This document shows, in pieces, positions 33,868-44,006 of a DNA stretch of 64,000 nt. The stretch is from Mucilaginibacter sp. 44-25. Its GTDB lineage: Bacteria > Bacteroidota > Bacteroidia > Sphingobacteriales > Sphingobacteriaceae. The notes beneath the pieces were generated by a model that saw only the letters and a program-made list of their open reading frames with translations, was not told where the DNA came from and did not search any database. How positions within the stretch are numbered: position 1 is the first letter of the stretch; every line of letters begins with the position of its first letter. The position numbers and the translations under genes were made by a program. The DNA lies in assembly GCA_001898335.1 (NCBI GenBank), contig MKTS01000013.1, positions 62,001 through 126,000 on the forward strand, written 5' to 3'.

Positions 33868-36171
33868 TTAATTGGCAACATTGGCTAACTCGTCGGTATT
33901 CCTGGCGGGTGGCTCGGCCTTAAGCAAATGCTTTACAAAGAAATCGCGTTTCTTTTTACGTCCATAAGGGCCGCCATCGCTATGCCCCATGCCGGGTACT
34001 ACCAAAAAATCAAACATCTTATTGCTTTTTATCAACGCGTCCGCGAAACGATAGGTAGACTCGGGCGGCACATTTGTATCTGCCTCGCCAACTATCAGCA
34101 GCAGATCGCCCTGCAGCTTGCCGGCATTGGTAATGTTTGATTGCTCACCATAGTGCGGCCCTACGGGGTAGCCCATCCATTGCTCGTTCCACCACTGTTT
34201 ATCAATACGGTTATCATGGCAACCGCATGCTGAAACCGCTGCTTTATAAAATTCGGGGTGAAATAGCAGTGCGCCTGATGAATTTTGCCCACCTGCTGAA
34301 GTGCCGTACACACCCACCCTGCTAATATCTACCTGCGGATATTTGGCAGCAAGCGCCTTCATCCATAATATCCGGTCGGGGAAGCCAGCATCGGCAAGAT
34401 TGTGCCAGCAGACATCATGAAAAGCTTTTGACCGGTTGGCTGTTCCCATACCATCAATTTGCACCACTATAAAACCCAATTGAGCTATGCCTTCCATCTC
34501 ATTTACCGCTGAAAAGCTTTTTGGCACAAATGAATCCTGCGGACCAGCGTAGATATTTTCAATTACCGGGTAGCTTTTGTTAGGATCCATGTTTGCCGGG
34601 CGGTAAACTACACCCCAGATATCGGTTTTCCCATCCCTTGCTTTTGCTACAAATACTTCAGGGAGTTTAATCCCTGTGGCCAGCAACCCGGTCAGGTCAG
34701 CCTGCTCAATATCCATTAACTTTTTACCGTTTATAGTGTTTTTAAGCACGATTTTCGGAGCAATATTCACCTCAGAATAAGTATCAATAAAATACTTCCT
34801 GTCCGGCGAGAAACTTACGCTGTGGTTTCCTTTCTCGGGTGTGAGATCAACCATATTCTTACCATCCATACCTATACGATAGTAATGGATATTGCAGGGG
34901 TCTTCTCCTACGTTTTTCCCGCTACCTTTAAACCATATTTCACGCCTTTTAACATCTACGCTATCCACATCGCGCACTACCCAGTTGCCTTTAGTTACCA
35001 ACTTTTCTTTACCACTTATGGCATCAACCAAATATATATGGCGCCATCCATCTTTTTCAGTCACCCAAACTATTTCGTGGGTTTGAGGCATGTAAAAGGT
35101 ATATATGCGTTGCTCGTAAATGAAAGTATTTGTTTTTTCATCTATAATATTACGTGTTTTACCATTGGTAACATCTACCTCAATCACCCTAAAGCGCTGA
35201 TGACCGCGGTCGGCCTTTTCGTAGGTAAAATACCGGCTGTTATTATATCTCCATTGCAAGCGCGGGGCACCAAAAAAATCTATTTTCTCTGCATCGGTTT
35301 TTATACTGCTTTTATCAGCAATGTTAAATATGTATTGCTCATAGCTGGTAAACTCATCACCGGGCTGCGCATACTCATGTGATTTAAGTACGGCTCGTGT
35401 AGTTCCTGCTACGGAGCTAAGCAGGTAGTAAACATCTTTTTCTTTTTTAGGGTCAATACGGTACCCTATCAAATGCTTACTATCCGGCGACCAGGTGAGC
35501 TCGCCATAAGGCTTGTCCAAACTGCCATCGGTAGTTAGCGTAACCTCAGTTTTGCTTTTTAAGGATTTTACAACAATGTTTCCGCCCTTAACCGTAGCCT
35601 CCCATTGTTTATCAGGCGATACAGGGTCATTGTTCGCACCTTCCCAACGGTAATGGCGTTTTTGTAATGGCTTATCATTATCAACTTTTTTGTAAACCGT
35701 GTCAGTTGTTTTTAAACAAACATGTGTTTCAAGGTTGTAATTATACCACTCGCGGTCTGTTTTAAAAATCGCTTGTTTCTTATCATCCGTAAAAAATAGC
35801 TGGTCAATTTTAAAATCGTTATCCTTTGTGTTTTTACCGGTAACGCTATTCACTTTACCGTTCAGTTCGGCACGATTAAATATTACTTTGCGACTGGCTT
35901 TTTCAGGATCTACCGCTATATAGTCTACCTGGTTATCCTCGCTTCTCTTGCTATACCAAAAAAAATTATTCCCTGCCTGCCAGTTTGGGCGTATACCGGT
36001 TACGTAAGTAACCTTTTTTAATGCGGAATCTAACGCGTCGGCATTCTTATAATTTTGCAGTATTTCGGCATGGGTGGGATAATATGGATATGCTTTTATT
36101 TCCTGTGCATGAACGACGTTAACTGCCAGGAGCAAAAAAGGGATAAGCGCGAATTGATTGTACTTTGCCAT
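33868..36171 (-). CDS. S9 family peptidase (dipeptidyl peptidase IV-like)
   Basis: 767 residues with signal peptide (FALIPFLLLAVNVVHA). N-terminal DPPIV beta-propeller (about 90-480, with repeats such as ELTWSPDSKHLIGYRID and HSVSFSPDRKYFIDTYSE), then the alpha/beta-hydrolase catalytic domain. The triad is visible: Ser625 in VGVYGTSAGGQ, Asp in GEADTNVPPE and His in VPGMGHSDGG. The enzyme would cut Xaa-Pro or other dipeptides from peptides in the periplasm or outside. Monocistronic with its own terminator, and a perfect palindrome sits 4 nt upstream of its start codon. Confidence 0.9.
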   Translation of the reverse strand: MAKYNQFALIPFLLLAVNVVHAQEIKAYPYYPTHAEILQNYKNADALDSALKKVTYVTGIRPNWQAGNNFFWYSKRSEDNQVDYIAVDPEKASRKVIFNRAELNGKVNSVTGKNTKDNDFKIDQLFFTDDKKQAIFKTDREWYNYNLETHVCLKTTDTVYKKVDNDKPLQKRHYRWEGANNDPVSPDKQWEATVKGGNIVVKSLKSKTEVTLTTDGSLDKPYGELTWSPDSKHLIGYRIDPKKEKDVYYLLSSVAGTTRAVLKSHEYAQPGDEFTSYEQYIFNIADKSSIKTDAEKIDFFGAPRLQWRYNNSRYFTYEKADRGHQRFRVIEVDVTNGKTRNIIDEKTNTFIYEQRIYTFYMPQTHEIVWVTEKDGWRHIYLVDAISGKEKLVTKGNWVVRDVDSVDVKRREIWFKGSGKNVGEDPCNIHYYRIGMDGKNMVDLTPEKGNHSVSFSPDRKYFIDTYSEVNIAPKIVLKNTINGKKLMDIEQADLTGLLATGIKLPEVFVAKARDGKTDIWGVVYRPANMDPNKSYPVIENIYAGPQDSFVPKSFSAVNEMEGIAQLGFIVVQIDGMGTANRSKAFHDVCWHNLADAGFPDRILWMKALAAKYPQVDISRVGVYGTSAGGQNSSGALLFHPEFYKAAVSACGCHDNRIDKQWWNEQWMGYPVGPHYGEQSNITNAGKLQGDLLLIVGEADTNVPPESTYRFADALIKSNKMFDFLVVPGMGHSDGGPYGRKKKRDFFVKHLLKAEPPARNTDELANVAN

Positions 36172-36175
36172 AATT

Positions 36176-36199
36176 GTGTTAGGTAAATTTACCTAACAC
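36176..36199. repeat. Perfect 24-bp palindrome before the DPP-IV-like start codon
   Basis: GTGTTAGGTAAA (36176-36187) is followed with no spacer by its exact reverse complement (36188-36199). It ends 4 nt before the ATG of the S9 peptidase, overlapping where a ribosome would bind. It could be an operator for a dimeric repressor or, in RNA, a hairpin that controls translation. Confidence 0.75.
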
Positions 36200-36284
36200 G
36201 CACGCGTTAATTTTTACATATATTAACACATCATAGCACGCATTTAACTAATTCGCATTATATACAGTTTTCAAAATAGATAAG

Positions 36285-37187
36285 TTAACCCGCGGCCCTG
36301 CTCAGGCTAACCATATTGTTATTGTATGAATCAAGATAACCACGGGGCGAATTACCAATAACCGTTTTAAAGACTCTGTTAAAGTTGGTTATACTTTTAA
36401 AACCACATTTATATGCCACGGTATTAATGCTTTCAAATTTATGCGATATGAGTTTTTTGCAAGCCTCATTAATACGTACATCATTAAGAAACGATACAAA
36501 AGTATGGCCTGTATGCTTTTTAAAATAACGACAAAAAGATTCCGGTGTCATAAAAGCTACCTTGGCAACATCTTCAAGCGTGATAGGCTCACTGTAGTGC
36601 TGCATAATATAATTATATATATTACCTATTCTTATACCTTCACTTTCGGTAATACCCGGTAAATTTCCGTAAGTAGATAATGGCGCCAATTTGGTTTTAA
36701 TACCGGTAAGCACCTGAAGCATCTGAAAGAACTGGATCAGTTGATCGGCCCCGGAAGCGGCCTGGAGTGCCAATACAATATCACCTATTTGATCAACCAC
36801 GCTATTCGGAATCTGAAATCCCTTTTGATGCTGCTGCAAAAAGGTAAGGCTTGATTTTAATTCAGGTAAATTAAACAATGAAGCAAGAGAACCATCGATA
36901 TTGAAAAAAACGGATATGGCCTCAACTTTTTTGTTGCTATTAGCTACAAAATATTCAGGATTACTCTTAAATACATGCGGCAGGTTAGCACCAATAAGAA
37001 ACATATCGCCGGCAGAGTAATCGTGCATATTATTTCCGGCTATAAGAGTTCCTTCGCCTTGTTGTATCCAGGTTAGCTGTATCTCGTTATGGCGATGCAA
37101 ATAAGGATAATGATAAGGTTGCGAAACCTTTGACACCATAACACTTTTATCGTGTGGCACGGGAATAGTGAACTGTAAAACCTTCAT
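36285..37187 (-). CDS. AraC family transcriptional regulator, cupin sensor
   Basis: 300 residues. N-terminal cupin (PYLHRHNEIQLTWIQQGEGTLIAGNNMHDYSAGDMFLIGANLPHVFK), typical of sugar-responsive AraC proteins; C-terminal HTH pair with ITLEDVAKVAFMTPESFCRYFKKHTGHTFVSFLNDVRI and ESINTVAYKCGFKSITNFNRVFKTVIGNSPRGYL. It lies downstream of the SusC/SusD operon on the same strand, with a terminator between, and is the best candidate for its regulator. A shared TTATCAT core occurs upstream of both (see findings). Confidence 0.88.
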   Translation of the reverse strand: MKVLQFTIPVPHDKSVMVSKVSQPYHYPYLHRHNEIQLTWIQQGEGTLIAGNNMHDYSAGDMFLIGANLPHVFKSNPEYFVANSNKKVEAISVFFNIDGSLASLFNLPELKSSLTFLQQHQKGFQIPNSVVDQIGDIVLALQAASGADQLIQFFQMLQVLTGIKTKLAPLSTYGNLPGITESEGIRIGNIYNYIMQHYSEPITLEDVAKVAFMTPESFCRYFKKHTGHTFVSFLNDVRINEACKKLISHKFESINTVAYKCGFKSITNFNRVFKTVIGNSPRGYLDSYNNNMVSLSRAAG

Positions 37188-37214
37188 TTTGCTTGGAATT
37201 AAACTCCCCTGAAT

Positions 37215-37283
37215 TTATCATTTTTTATCTTAAAAGCCCAACTAAAATTATAAAGAAGATAATATAGGACTATAAAATGATAA
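37215..37283. promoter_or_regulatory. Inverted TTATCAT elements upstream of the AraC gene
   Basis: TTATCAT at 37215-37221 and its reverse complement ATGATAA at 37277-37283 lie 28 and 90 bp upstream of the AraC start at 37187. The same core occurs twice upstream of susC. The region is AT-rich, so chance matches are possible. Confidence 0.35.
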
Positions 37284-37306
37284 AATATGACCGTTGCTTT
37301 ACAAAC

Positions 37307-37338
37307 AAAAAACCGCCCGCCTTTGTAGGCGAGCGGTT
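37307..37338 (-). terminator. Terminator of the susC-susD-fasciclin operon
   Basis: AACCGCCCGCC (37311-37321) pairs with GGCGAGCGGTT (37328-37338) with one internal mismatch and a 6-nt loop. On the reverse strand it is followed by TTTTTTGTTTG. It lies 24 nt after the last gene of the operon. Confidence 0.85.
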
Positions 37339-37361
37339 AGTAATTCACTATATTAACTTAC

Positions 37362-38342
37362 TTATTTTTTGGTTACGTCAGGAAACTGGACCTGTATTAC
37401 ATAAGTACCCTCCAGTTTTAACTGCCATGACCATCTTGGGTTTACAGAGAAACCAACATTGGTAGGGAAGTTATCAATCTTAGCATATGTACTTGGTATG
37501 CGGTAGTACATCAGGAAGCCCCAGTCTGTTGTTGGTGTAACATATTTGGTAAGCGGGAATGGCGCTATTTCAAAATCGCAGATCATAGCTGTATCTGTTT
37601 TTATAACAGGGTTAAATTTGGCGTAATTCTCAAATGTAGGGCGGTCGCCACGTTTAATGATCTCACCATTTTTAGGGTTAAATGTACGACCATTCTTGTC
37701 AACCATTTTTAATATTACACGTGCACCATTATTGTTTACTTTAGTACAGGTAATAATTGGGTTACGCATTGGTGTAACAGAGCCTGTTACATCATTAAAC
37801 CCGTTTGCTACGTCATCGGTAATAACAAATAAATCGTCTGTAGTAGGGTCTACCACATTTATGGTTGCCAGGCTTTTGAACAGCTTAGTACCCGTTGGGT
37901 TAGTCATCTGCACATCAAATACATACTGGCCAAGGGGTAAATTGGCTGATGCCTTGTTAAAAGTAAGCTGGCCGCTGGTTTCGTTAAAGTACATCGGCAA
38001 CGCGCTTATCTTTTCACGCTTTTTGTTTAATAGTTCTACTGTAGTATCTGTTGTAGCATCAAAAGATTGACCGGCTTTGAAAACCGTGATGTCATATGAC
38101 GTTTTAAACTCTACCGGAGCAGGCGAGCCATCAGCCTTACGTAAATTAAGCATTTTGTAAGTGTATGGCGGCGTTGAACCATCGGCGTTAATACGGTCTG
38201 ACTGATATAAGATCAGGCCGCGCTTGGCATAGAGGTTATTATCCTTATAACGGATAAAATCGCTCTGAAAACCGTTCTGTATTTTTTTACAAGCTGCAAG
38301 GCTAACCACTGCGGCTAATAGTATGATATATCTTCTTTTCAT
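37362..38342 (-). CDS. DUF5007-like lipoprotein of the SusC/D operon
   Basis: 326 residues with lipobox LAAC after IILLAAVVS, so a lipoprotein, probably on the cell surface like SusD. The start FQSDFIRYKDNNLYAKRGLILYQSDRINADGSTPP and a central Ig-like region (FDVQMTNPTGTKLFKSLATINVV) recall a family I associate with DUF5007, seen next to fasciclin and SusD genes in Sphingobacteriaceae; this naming is from memory. It may act as a SusE/F-like glycan-binding accessory. Last gene of the operon, 25 nt after the fasciclin gene. Confidence 0.65.
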   Translation of the reverse strand: MKRRYIILLAAVVSLAACKKIQNGFQSDFIRYKDNNLYAKRGLILYQSDRINADGSTPPYTYKMLNLRKADGSPAPVEFKTSYDITVFKAGQSFDATTDTTVELLNKKREKISALPMYFNETSGQLTFNKASANLPLGQYVFDVQMTNPTGTKLFKSLATINVVDPTTDDLFVITDDVANGFNDVTGSVTPMRNPIITCTKVNNNGARVILKMVDKNGRTFNPKNGEIIKRGDRPTFENYAKFNPVIKTDTAMICDFEIAPFPLTKYVTPTTDWGFLMYYRIPSTYAKIDNFPTNVGFSVNPRWSWQLKLEGTYVIQVQFPDVTKK

Positions 38343-38367
38343 TTTCTTAAAGCTTTTAAAATATCCA

Positions 38368-39063
38368 TTAATTGCCTAATGGCTGCGCGTTAAAGAATAG
38401 TCTATGGAACCCGGTAAGCACATGCACTACCCCTGTTTTGGTAACAATGCCTGAAGTTTGGACGTCAGCCGATAAATCCTTTAGATTATTGGGGATAGCA
38501 TTCAGATCTGGTTCCTGGTCGTCACGTGTTCCTCTCACTTTAGTGTAAGTTACATAGTCAACATGATCGAGATAGCTATTGTAATCAAACGAGCGCCTAA
38601 ATTTGATCAGGTATTGCACATTTGGTATAGGACCAAGCAAGCTGGTGTATAATTTGCCGTCAAGCGTTATTTGGTCACGGTTGATTACTCCCTGGAACAT
38701 ATAGGTTTTAAGTGAGTCGCTTAACTCTTGGGCAGGAATATCTTTGATGCCAAAGTTAAAGTTCTCGTTACCGGTTTGTATAGCTACCTGGTTCTTCTTA
38801 GCCGCTACATAAGGCACTATGCTGTAATTTGTAGTTGCAAAAAAAGTAATGTTGCTGTTAACTACATCTTTTAAGCCGGCACGGTCTATAACCTTTACAA
38901 GCGAATCAAACTGCGGGTTTGATTTTAAGTAATCATACGTGGTCATGTTCACATACGGGTTACTTTTACCTCCATCGTTCTTATAATCGTTCTTCTTGCA
39001 CCCGCTGATCGCCATGGCTGATACTAAGAATGCTGCCAGTACTATTATGATATTATTCTTCAT
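38368..39063 (-). CDS. Fasciclin-domain lipoprotein
   Basis: 231 residues, lipobox ISGC after a short hydrophobic signal. One fasciclin (FAS1) domain: YDYLKSNPQFDSLVKVIDRAGLKDVVNSNITFFATTNYSIV, and the C-terminal GIVTKTGVVHVLTGFHRLFF with the H2-like motif. FAS1 domains mediate adhesion or carbohydrate/protein contact. It lies 48 nt after susD and 25 nt before the DUF5007-like gene, so it is a surface accessory protein of this uptake system. Confidence 0.82.
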   Translation of the reverse strand: MKNNIIIVLAAFLVSAMAISGCKKNDYKNDGGKSNPYVNMTTYDYLKSNPQFDSLVKVIDRAGLKDVVNSNITFFATTNYSIVPYVAAKKNQVAIQTGNENFNFGIKDIPAQELSDSLKTYMFQGVINRDQITLDGKLYTSLLGPIPNVQYLIKFRRSFDYNSYLDHVDYVTYTKVRGTRDDQEPDLNAIPNNLKDLSADVQTSGIVTKTGVVHVLTGFHRLFFNAQPLGN

Positions 39064-39111
39064 ATTTTGTCTTATTTAGTGTTGATTGGTTCATTAAAAC
39101 CAAATACCTGT

Positions 39112-40635
39112 TTAAACTTTACCCAACCAATAAGTAGTTTGCTTAAGTAAGGGATTCTGCCTGAATAATGCTGGGTCAACCGGCCAGTAGAAACCTTCCT
39201 GTCTGAAACGGCTTGTAGTTAACCAGTCTATTACATTACCATAGCGGCGTGTACGCAGTAAATCATAATATAAATGCCCTTCCAGATACATCTCACGACC
39301 GCGTTCAATAATGTACTCATCCATTACATCACTCGCACTTTCGCTTGCATCAACCAGTGTAGGATTAACATTATGCCTGGTTCTTGAAGCGTTAATAATA
39401 TTACGGGCAGTAGTAACGTCACCTTTGTATAAAGCTATTTCAGCTTTAAGCAATATCATATCGCTCAGTCGGAAAACAACCATGTTATTACTCAAATAAG
39501 CATTCAGTTTTTGTGCCGGGTTACGATAAATTACATTATCGTATTTAAAGCATACCGGTTTCTCAGGGTTACTCACATCAAAGTTTTTCTTATAACGTAC
39601 GTCTAAGCTGTCATTATCTGCAAAGTTTTGTGAAAGGAAACGCGGCACAGTATAAAACCTTGGATTATTGCCGTATTGGTTTATGTAGCTGCCATTTAAA
39701 AAGTAAGTACCAATATGGTCATACGAACCTTCAAGCGTATTTTCACTCATGTTAACCTCAAAGATACTTTCGGATGAGCGGCCAATAAAGATACTCTTGT
39801 AGTTAGCCGTATCTGTTAAAGTGTAGCCCCCTTTTGCAACCAGTGTAGTAATGGTTGTATCAGCGCTGTTTACATCCGTCATGTTAGGAGCATCAGTAGC
39901 TACGTTAGACATGGTTGCTCTCCAAAGGTATAGGTGCGCCAACAAAGCATATACTGAACCTTTATTAGCCATTACGTGAGCATCGCCCTGATCGGTATAA
40001 CCCCAGCTAAGCATATTTATAGCATTGTGGCAATCAGTCTCAATTTGCTTCATAATATCAGCCTTAGGGCTTCTTGGCAATTGGGGAGCATTGATAGGAT
40101 CATCATATGCAACAGTTACCAAAGGTACATCGCCCCAAACACGGGTCATCATGAAATAGCTTAACGCGCGTATAAACAGTGCCTGCCCAAGTATATTATT
40201 TCGGAATTTACCAGGGTTATCCACATCTTTTAATTGCGCGTCTGTCATTTTAGATACGTTGGCTATAACAATGTTTGACATTGCTATAGTTTTGTAATAC
40301 AGCGTGTAATTAGCCAGCGAGTTAAGGTTATACTGGAAAGTGAAGTCGCCATTTTGTATACCTTCTAAACCATCACCGGTGTATTGTATAGTGAAATAGT
40401 TTTTGGCAATGGCATCACCGTACATGTAGTAGCGGTTATTCTTGTCCAGCATAGCCGTTCTTAACAAACCATAGTTACCGGCTATGGCACTACGGGCGTC
40501 AGCCGCGGTTTTCCAGAAAGCTTCCTGGTAGGTAGAGTTCTTAGGCTCCTGCTCAAGTAATTTTTTACAGGAGAACAAGCTTGTAGCCGCTAAAAGCATT
40601 AAGCCTGATAAGATATATTGATTGATCTTTTTCAT
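39112..40635 (-). CDS. SusD/RagB family surface glycan-binding lipoprotein
   Basis: 507 residues. Lipoprotein signal ending LFSC-KKLLEQEPKN, then the SusD-like N-terminal domain (EAFWKTAADARSAIAGNYGLLRTAML, IANVSKMTDAQLKD, GQALFIRALSYFMMTRVWGDVPLV) with TPR-like helices, and the C-terminal RagB region (ERGREMYLEGHLYYDLLRTRRYG). SusD lids the SusC barrel and delivers ligand to it. It follows susC by 52 nt. Confidence 0.93.
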   Translation of the reverse strand: MKKINQYILSGLMLLAATSLFSCKKLLEQEPKNSTYQEAFWKTAADARSAIAGNYGLLRTAMLDKNNRYYMYGDAIAKNYFTIQYTGDGLEGIQNGDFTFQYNLNSLANYTLYYKTIAMSNIVIANVSKMTDAQLKDVDNPGKFRNNILGQALFIRALSYFMMTRVWGDVPLVTVAYDDPINAPQLPRSPKADIMKQIETDCHNAINMLSWGYTDQGDAHVMANKGSVYALLAHLYLWRATMSNVATDAPNMTDVNSADTTITTLVAKGGYTLTDTANYKSIFIGRSSESIFEVNMSENTLEGSYDHIGTYFLNGSYINQYGNNPRFYTVPRFLSQNFADNDSLDVRYKKNFDVSNPEKPVCFKYDNVIYRNPAQKLNAYLSNNMVVFRLSDMILLKAEIALYKGDVTTARNIINASRTRHNVNPTLVDASESASDVMDEYIIERGREMYLEGHLYYDLLRTRRYGNVIDWLTTSRFRQEGFYWPVDPALFRQNPLLKQTTYWLGKV

Positions 40636-40687
40636 ATAATTTTTTTTGTCAGGGAAATTTATTTCTCTAAATGTTACAACTAATCAA

Positions 40688-43600
40688 TTACAATTGCAAT
40701 TCAAGACCTATAGTGTATTTTTTAGGGATTGGATAACCTGCACCGTTATATTCACCGTATGGATTTACCGCTTCAGCATCAGGCAACCTTTTTGATTGCT
40801 GGAACATGAACAAGTTGTCGGCAATAGCAAATACCTTCAGTTTATTAACTTTAAGCTTTCTTAATACCTGAGGTGAGAAAGTATAACCTAAGTTAACGCT
40901 TTTCACACGGAAATACCCCCCTTTTTCGAGGAAGAAGGTTTGAGCGCCAGTATAATAGTAACGGTATGTACCTAAATCATATTTAGCGTACTGAGCGTTA
41001 TCACCAGGGTTCTTCCAGATATTAATTTTGCTCAGGTCGGGAGTTGATGTGCTGGCAAAATTATACACGGCGTTACCATCTGTTGAGTTTGAAAAACGAT
41101 CAGACTCGAACAAGTTTAACACGTCCCTGTCAAAAGTGAAGGTACAGAAAACACCTAAAGTCCAGTTTTTGTACGTAAAGTTGTTTGTCCAACCACCAGT
41201 GTACTTAGGGTTAGGGTCACCAGAAGGTTTTTTATCCGGATTGATACCATCATTGAAGATATCTATGAAACCATCACCATCAAGATCGGCCAGGTAAAAA
41301 TCACCAGCCTGATAGGTTCCATTACTGTTTTTATACAGTTCACCTGTGTATGGGTTAACCGGTATATCGCTTGTTTTTGAGAAAACGCCTTTAGTTTGGT
41401 ATAAGTAAAACGCGTTAATAGGGCTACCAATTGACAGGATGTGCGATTTATCAAAACGGTCGCCGCTCATTACCAGGTCGCGGCCGCCATTAGGTAAGCT
41501 GGTGATCTGGTTTTTGTTATATGAAACGTTCAATCGTGTAAACCAACGGAATTGGCCCTCTAACGGGTTAGCCGATATCGAAAGCTCAACACCCGCATTA
41601 CGTACACCAATAGAGTTGGTAAGCGCGTAGTCGTAACCAGTAGTAACCGGCAGGTTCACGCTGAAAAGTTGCAGTGAAGACTGCTTGTTGTAAACGTCAA
41701 ACTGTAATGCGTATTTACCGTTTTTAATTTCTATATCGGTACCGATGTTCCATTGGGTTGAACGCTCCCAGCTTAGGCCTTTCTGCGCTGCACCGTTAAC
41801 AAAGTTAGGTGTAATAGCGCTTACGCCATTATAAGTGGTTGCACCGGGGCTGATAATGTTACCGTTACCATCTCTAACCTGATAGTTACCGTTAAAAGGC
41901 ACGGAGTTAACATTATAGAGATTGTACTGTAAATAGTTATTATTCGGCAAGCTACCAGATGTACCTATACTGGCACGTAATTTTAACAAGGTGAATGGAT
42001 TGTTATCAATATCCTTCATGAATTTCTCTTCAGAAACTAACCAACCGGCTGATGCTGAGGGGAAGAAACCCCATTTGTTATTTGCACCGAAACGGGATGA
42101 ACCATCGGTACGTGCGCTAACCGAAACCAGGTAACGGCCTTGATAGTCATAAGCCAGACGGCCATAGTAAGAAAGCAATCCGTAAGCCTGGTAATCTGAT
42201 GTACCTGATACTTTACCTTGCTGGAAGCCCTGCACTACCTGCACATTGTCTGTAGCGCCATTATAACCGTATGCCGAAGTATATTGATACTGGTTGTACA
42301 ATATATCCTGACCTGCTACAACGCTAAGGTTGTGCTTACCAAACTGGTTGGTGTAGTTAATAAAGTTAGATATAGAAATATTTACGCCATTATCTGCAAA
42401 ACTATAAGCCGAGTTACCCTGGCCATTGTTTAACAGCGTACCTCTACTCAAATCACGGCGGGCGGTATTTAATAAATAAGAACTTTGTGAATTTAATACC
42501 AAATGCTTGTTCACATTGTAAGATAAGTTCAAGTTCATGGTAAGCTGGTTGCTTACGTTACGGTCCAGATTTTGATCGTAACTACCCAGATAGTACGCTT
42601 TCTTATCATCATCTAATGTTAACAGTGATGAAGGCATGTTACCTGCACCTAAACTAATTGGACTGCTGTTGTCTCCGTTACCACGAGCGCGGTCTGACCT
42701 CGAGAACGCAAACATCGGGTTAATCATCAGCTTTTTATTTAAAGCCCAACTGGTTAAGTTTAAACGAGTAGAAAGGCGTTTAAAACCTGTAGCCTTAATA
42801 ATACCATCCTCATCATAGTACCCACCGCTAAAACGGTAAATGGTACCATCGCTATTACCACCACTAATGCTTAGGTCGCCGTTGGCAATCCTTCCGGTTT
42901 GGTAAAACAGGTCCTGCCAATCGGTATTGCCATTAAAAGCAGGGTTAAGGCTGTCTGTTAATATGTAAGGCAATTGTGTTTTATCACCATAGCTTAACTG
43001 GCGGTTTAACACATCCATTTTTTGCCTGCGTTCTGCCGCGCCCAAAGTAACATCGCGTAGTTTAGGGCGTTGGGTAATACCTGCGTAGCTGTTAAAAATG
43101 ATACGAGGTTCGCCACTTAATCCTTTTTTGGTAGTGATCAGGATTACACCATTAGCTGCACGTGAGCCATAAATAGCTGCTGCTGAGGCATCTTTCAGTA
43201 CGTCGATGGTTTCAATATCAGTCGGGTTAATACCTGCCAGGTAGTTAGTACCTGTACCTACACCCGGGCCAATATAATCTTCGTTAGGCTGAGGCACACC
43301 GTCAACTACATATAACGGAGAGTTAACAACGTTATACACATCATAACCACGGCTAACCAGCGAATTACCACGTACAGATACCGTAGGCGCAACACCAGGC
43401 TGGCCGCTAAAGTTTTGTACGTTCACACCTGATACCCTACCTTGCAAAAGCTGGTCAAAACTGGCAGCAGGGATATCAGCCAATTCTTTTGCGGAAAGAC
43501 TGGAGATAGCCGCGGTAGTTTTTTTACGGGTAATTTTCTGGTAACCAATAAGTACAACTTCTTTTAAGCCCTGTACATCATCGGCTAAAGAAAAATTGAG

Positions 43601-43888
43601 TACAGAACGGCCCTTAACCTGTAATTCCTGGGCTACAAAGCCTACCATAGTGGCTACCACTACAGATTGGTCTGATTTTACCGTTAAGGTAAATTTACCC
43701 TGGGCATTGGTTAATGTACCGTTTTGGGTACCTTTTTCAACAATTGATACACCGGGTAATGGGAGGTTGGTTTTGTCCAATACCGTACCCGTGATCTTGG
43801 TCTGCGCTAAGGCAGTAGTTGGCATAATCATCCGGGAGAGGATAATTATGATCAATAGGGAGTAACATTTAGTAAAGTTTAGCTTCAT
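40688..43888 (-). CDS. SusC/RagA family TonB-linked outer-membrane transporter
   Basis: 1066 residues: signal peptide, a carboxypeptidase-regulatory-like domain (ITGTVLDKTNLPLPGVSIVEKG), the TonB plug with SusC signatures (GRVSGVNVQN, SVRGNS and IETIDVLKDASAAAIYGSRAANGVILITTKKG), and a large 22-strand barrel ending in GLELQL. It imports oligosaccharides or other ligands using TonB energy. First gene of the operon; in-phase direct repeats lie 119-174 bp upstream of the start. Ligand unknown; the nearby GH2 suggests a beta-linked glycan (inference). Confidence 0.95.
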   Translation of the reverse strand: MKLNFTKCYSLLIIIILSRMIMPTTALAQTKITGTVLDKTNLPLPGVSIVEKGTQNGTLTNAQGKFTLTVKSDQSVVVATMVGFVAQELQVKGRSVLNFSLADDVQGLKEVVLIGYQKITRKKTTAAISSLSAKELADIPAASFDQLLQGRVSGVNVQNFSGQPGVAPTVSVRGNSLVSRGYDVYNVVNSPLYVVDGVPQPNEDYIGPGVGTGTNYLAGINPTDIETIDVLKDASAAAIYGSRAANGVILITTKKGLSGEPRIIFNSYAGITQRPKLRDVTLGAAERRQKMDVLNRQLSYGDKTQLPYILTDSLNPAFNGNTDWQDLFYQTGRIANGDLSISGGNSDGTIYRFSGGYYDEDGIIKATGFKRLSTRLNLTSWALNKKLMINPMFAFSRSDRARGNGDNSSPISLGAGNMPSSLLTLDDDKKAYYLGSYDQNLDRNVSNQLTMNLNLSYNVNKHLVLNSQSSYLLNTARRDLSRGTLLNNGQGNSAYSFADNGVNISISNFINYTNQFGKHNLSVVAGQDILYNQYQYTSAYGYNGATDNVQVVQGFQQGKVSGTSDYQAYGLLSYYGRLAYDYQGRYLVSVSARTDGSSRFGANNKWGFFPSASAGWLVSEEKFMKDIDNNPFTLLKLRASIGTSGSLPNNNYLQYNLYNVNSVPFNGNYQVRDGNGNIISPGATTYNGVSAITPNFVNGAAQKGLSWERSTQWNIGTDIEIKNGKYALQFDVYNKQSSLQLFSVNLPVTTGYDYALTNSIGVRNAGVELSISANPLEGQFRWFTRLNVSYNKNQITSLPNGGRDLVMSGDRFDKSHILSIGSPINAFYLYQTKGVFSKTSDIPVNPYTGELYKNSNGTYQAGDFYLADLDGDGFIDIFNDGINPDKKPSGDPNPKYTGGWTNNFTYKNWTLGVFCTFTFDRDVLNLFESDRFSNSTDGNAVYNFASTSTPDLSKINIWKNPGDNAQYAKYDLGTYRYYYTGAQTFFLEKGGYFRVKSVNLGYTFSPQVLRKLKVNKLKVFAIADNLFMFQQSKRLPDAEAVNPYGEYNGAGYPIPKKYTIGLELQL

Positions 43889-44006
43889 AAAAAATTTACA
43901 TTTGTTTGTAACAATTTTATGATTTCTGCTAAACTAATTCGTTGCAGATTTTAACCTATATCGGTTGTATATTAACGACTTGCAAGCTATTTAATGGTAA
44001 TATCTT

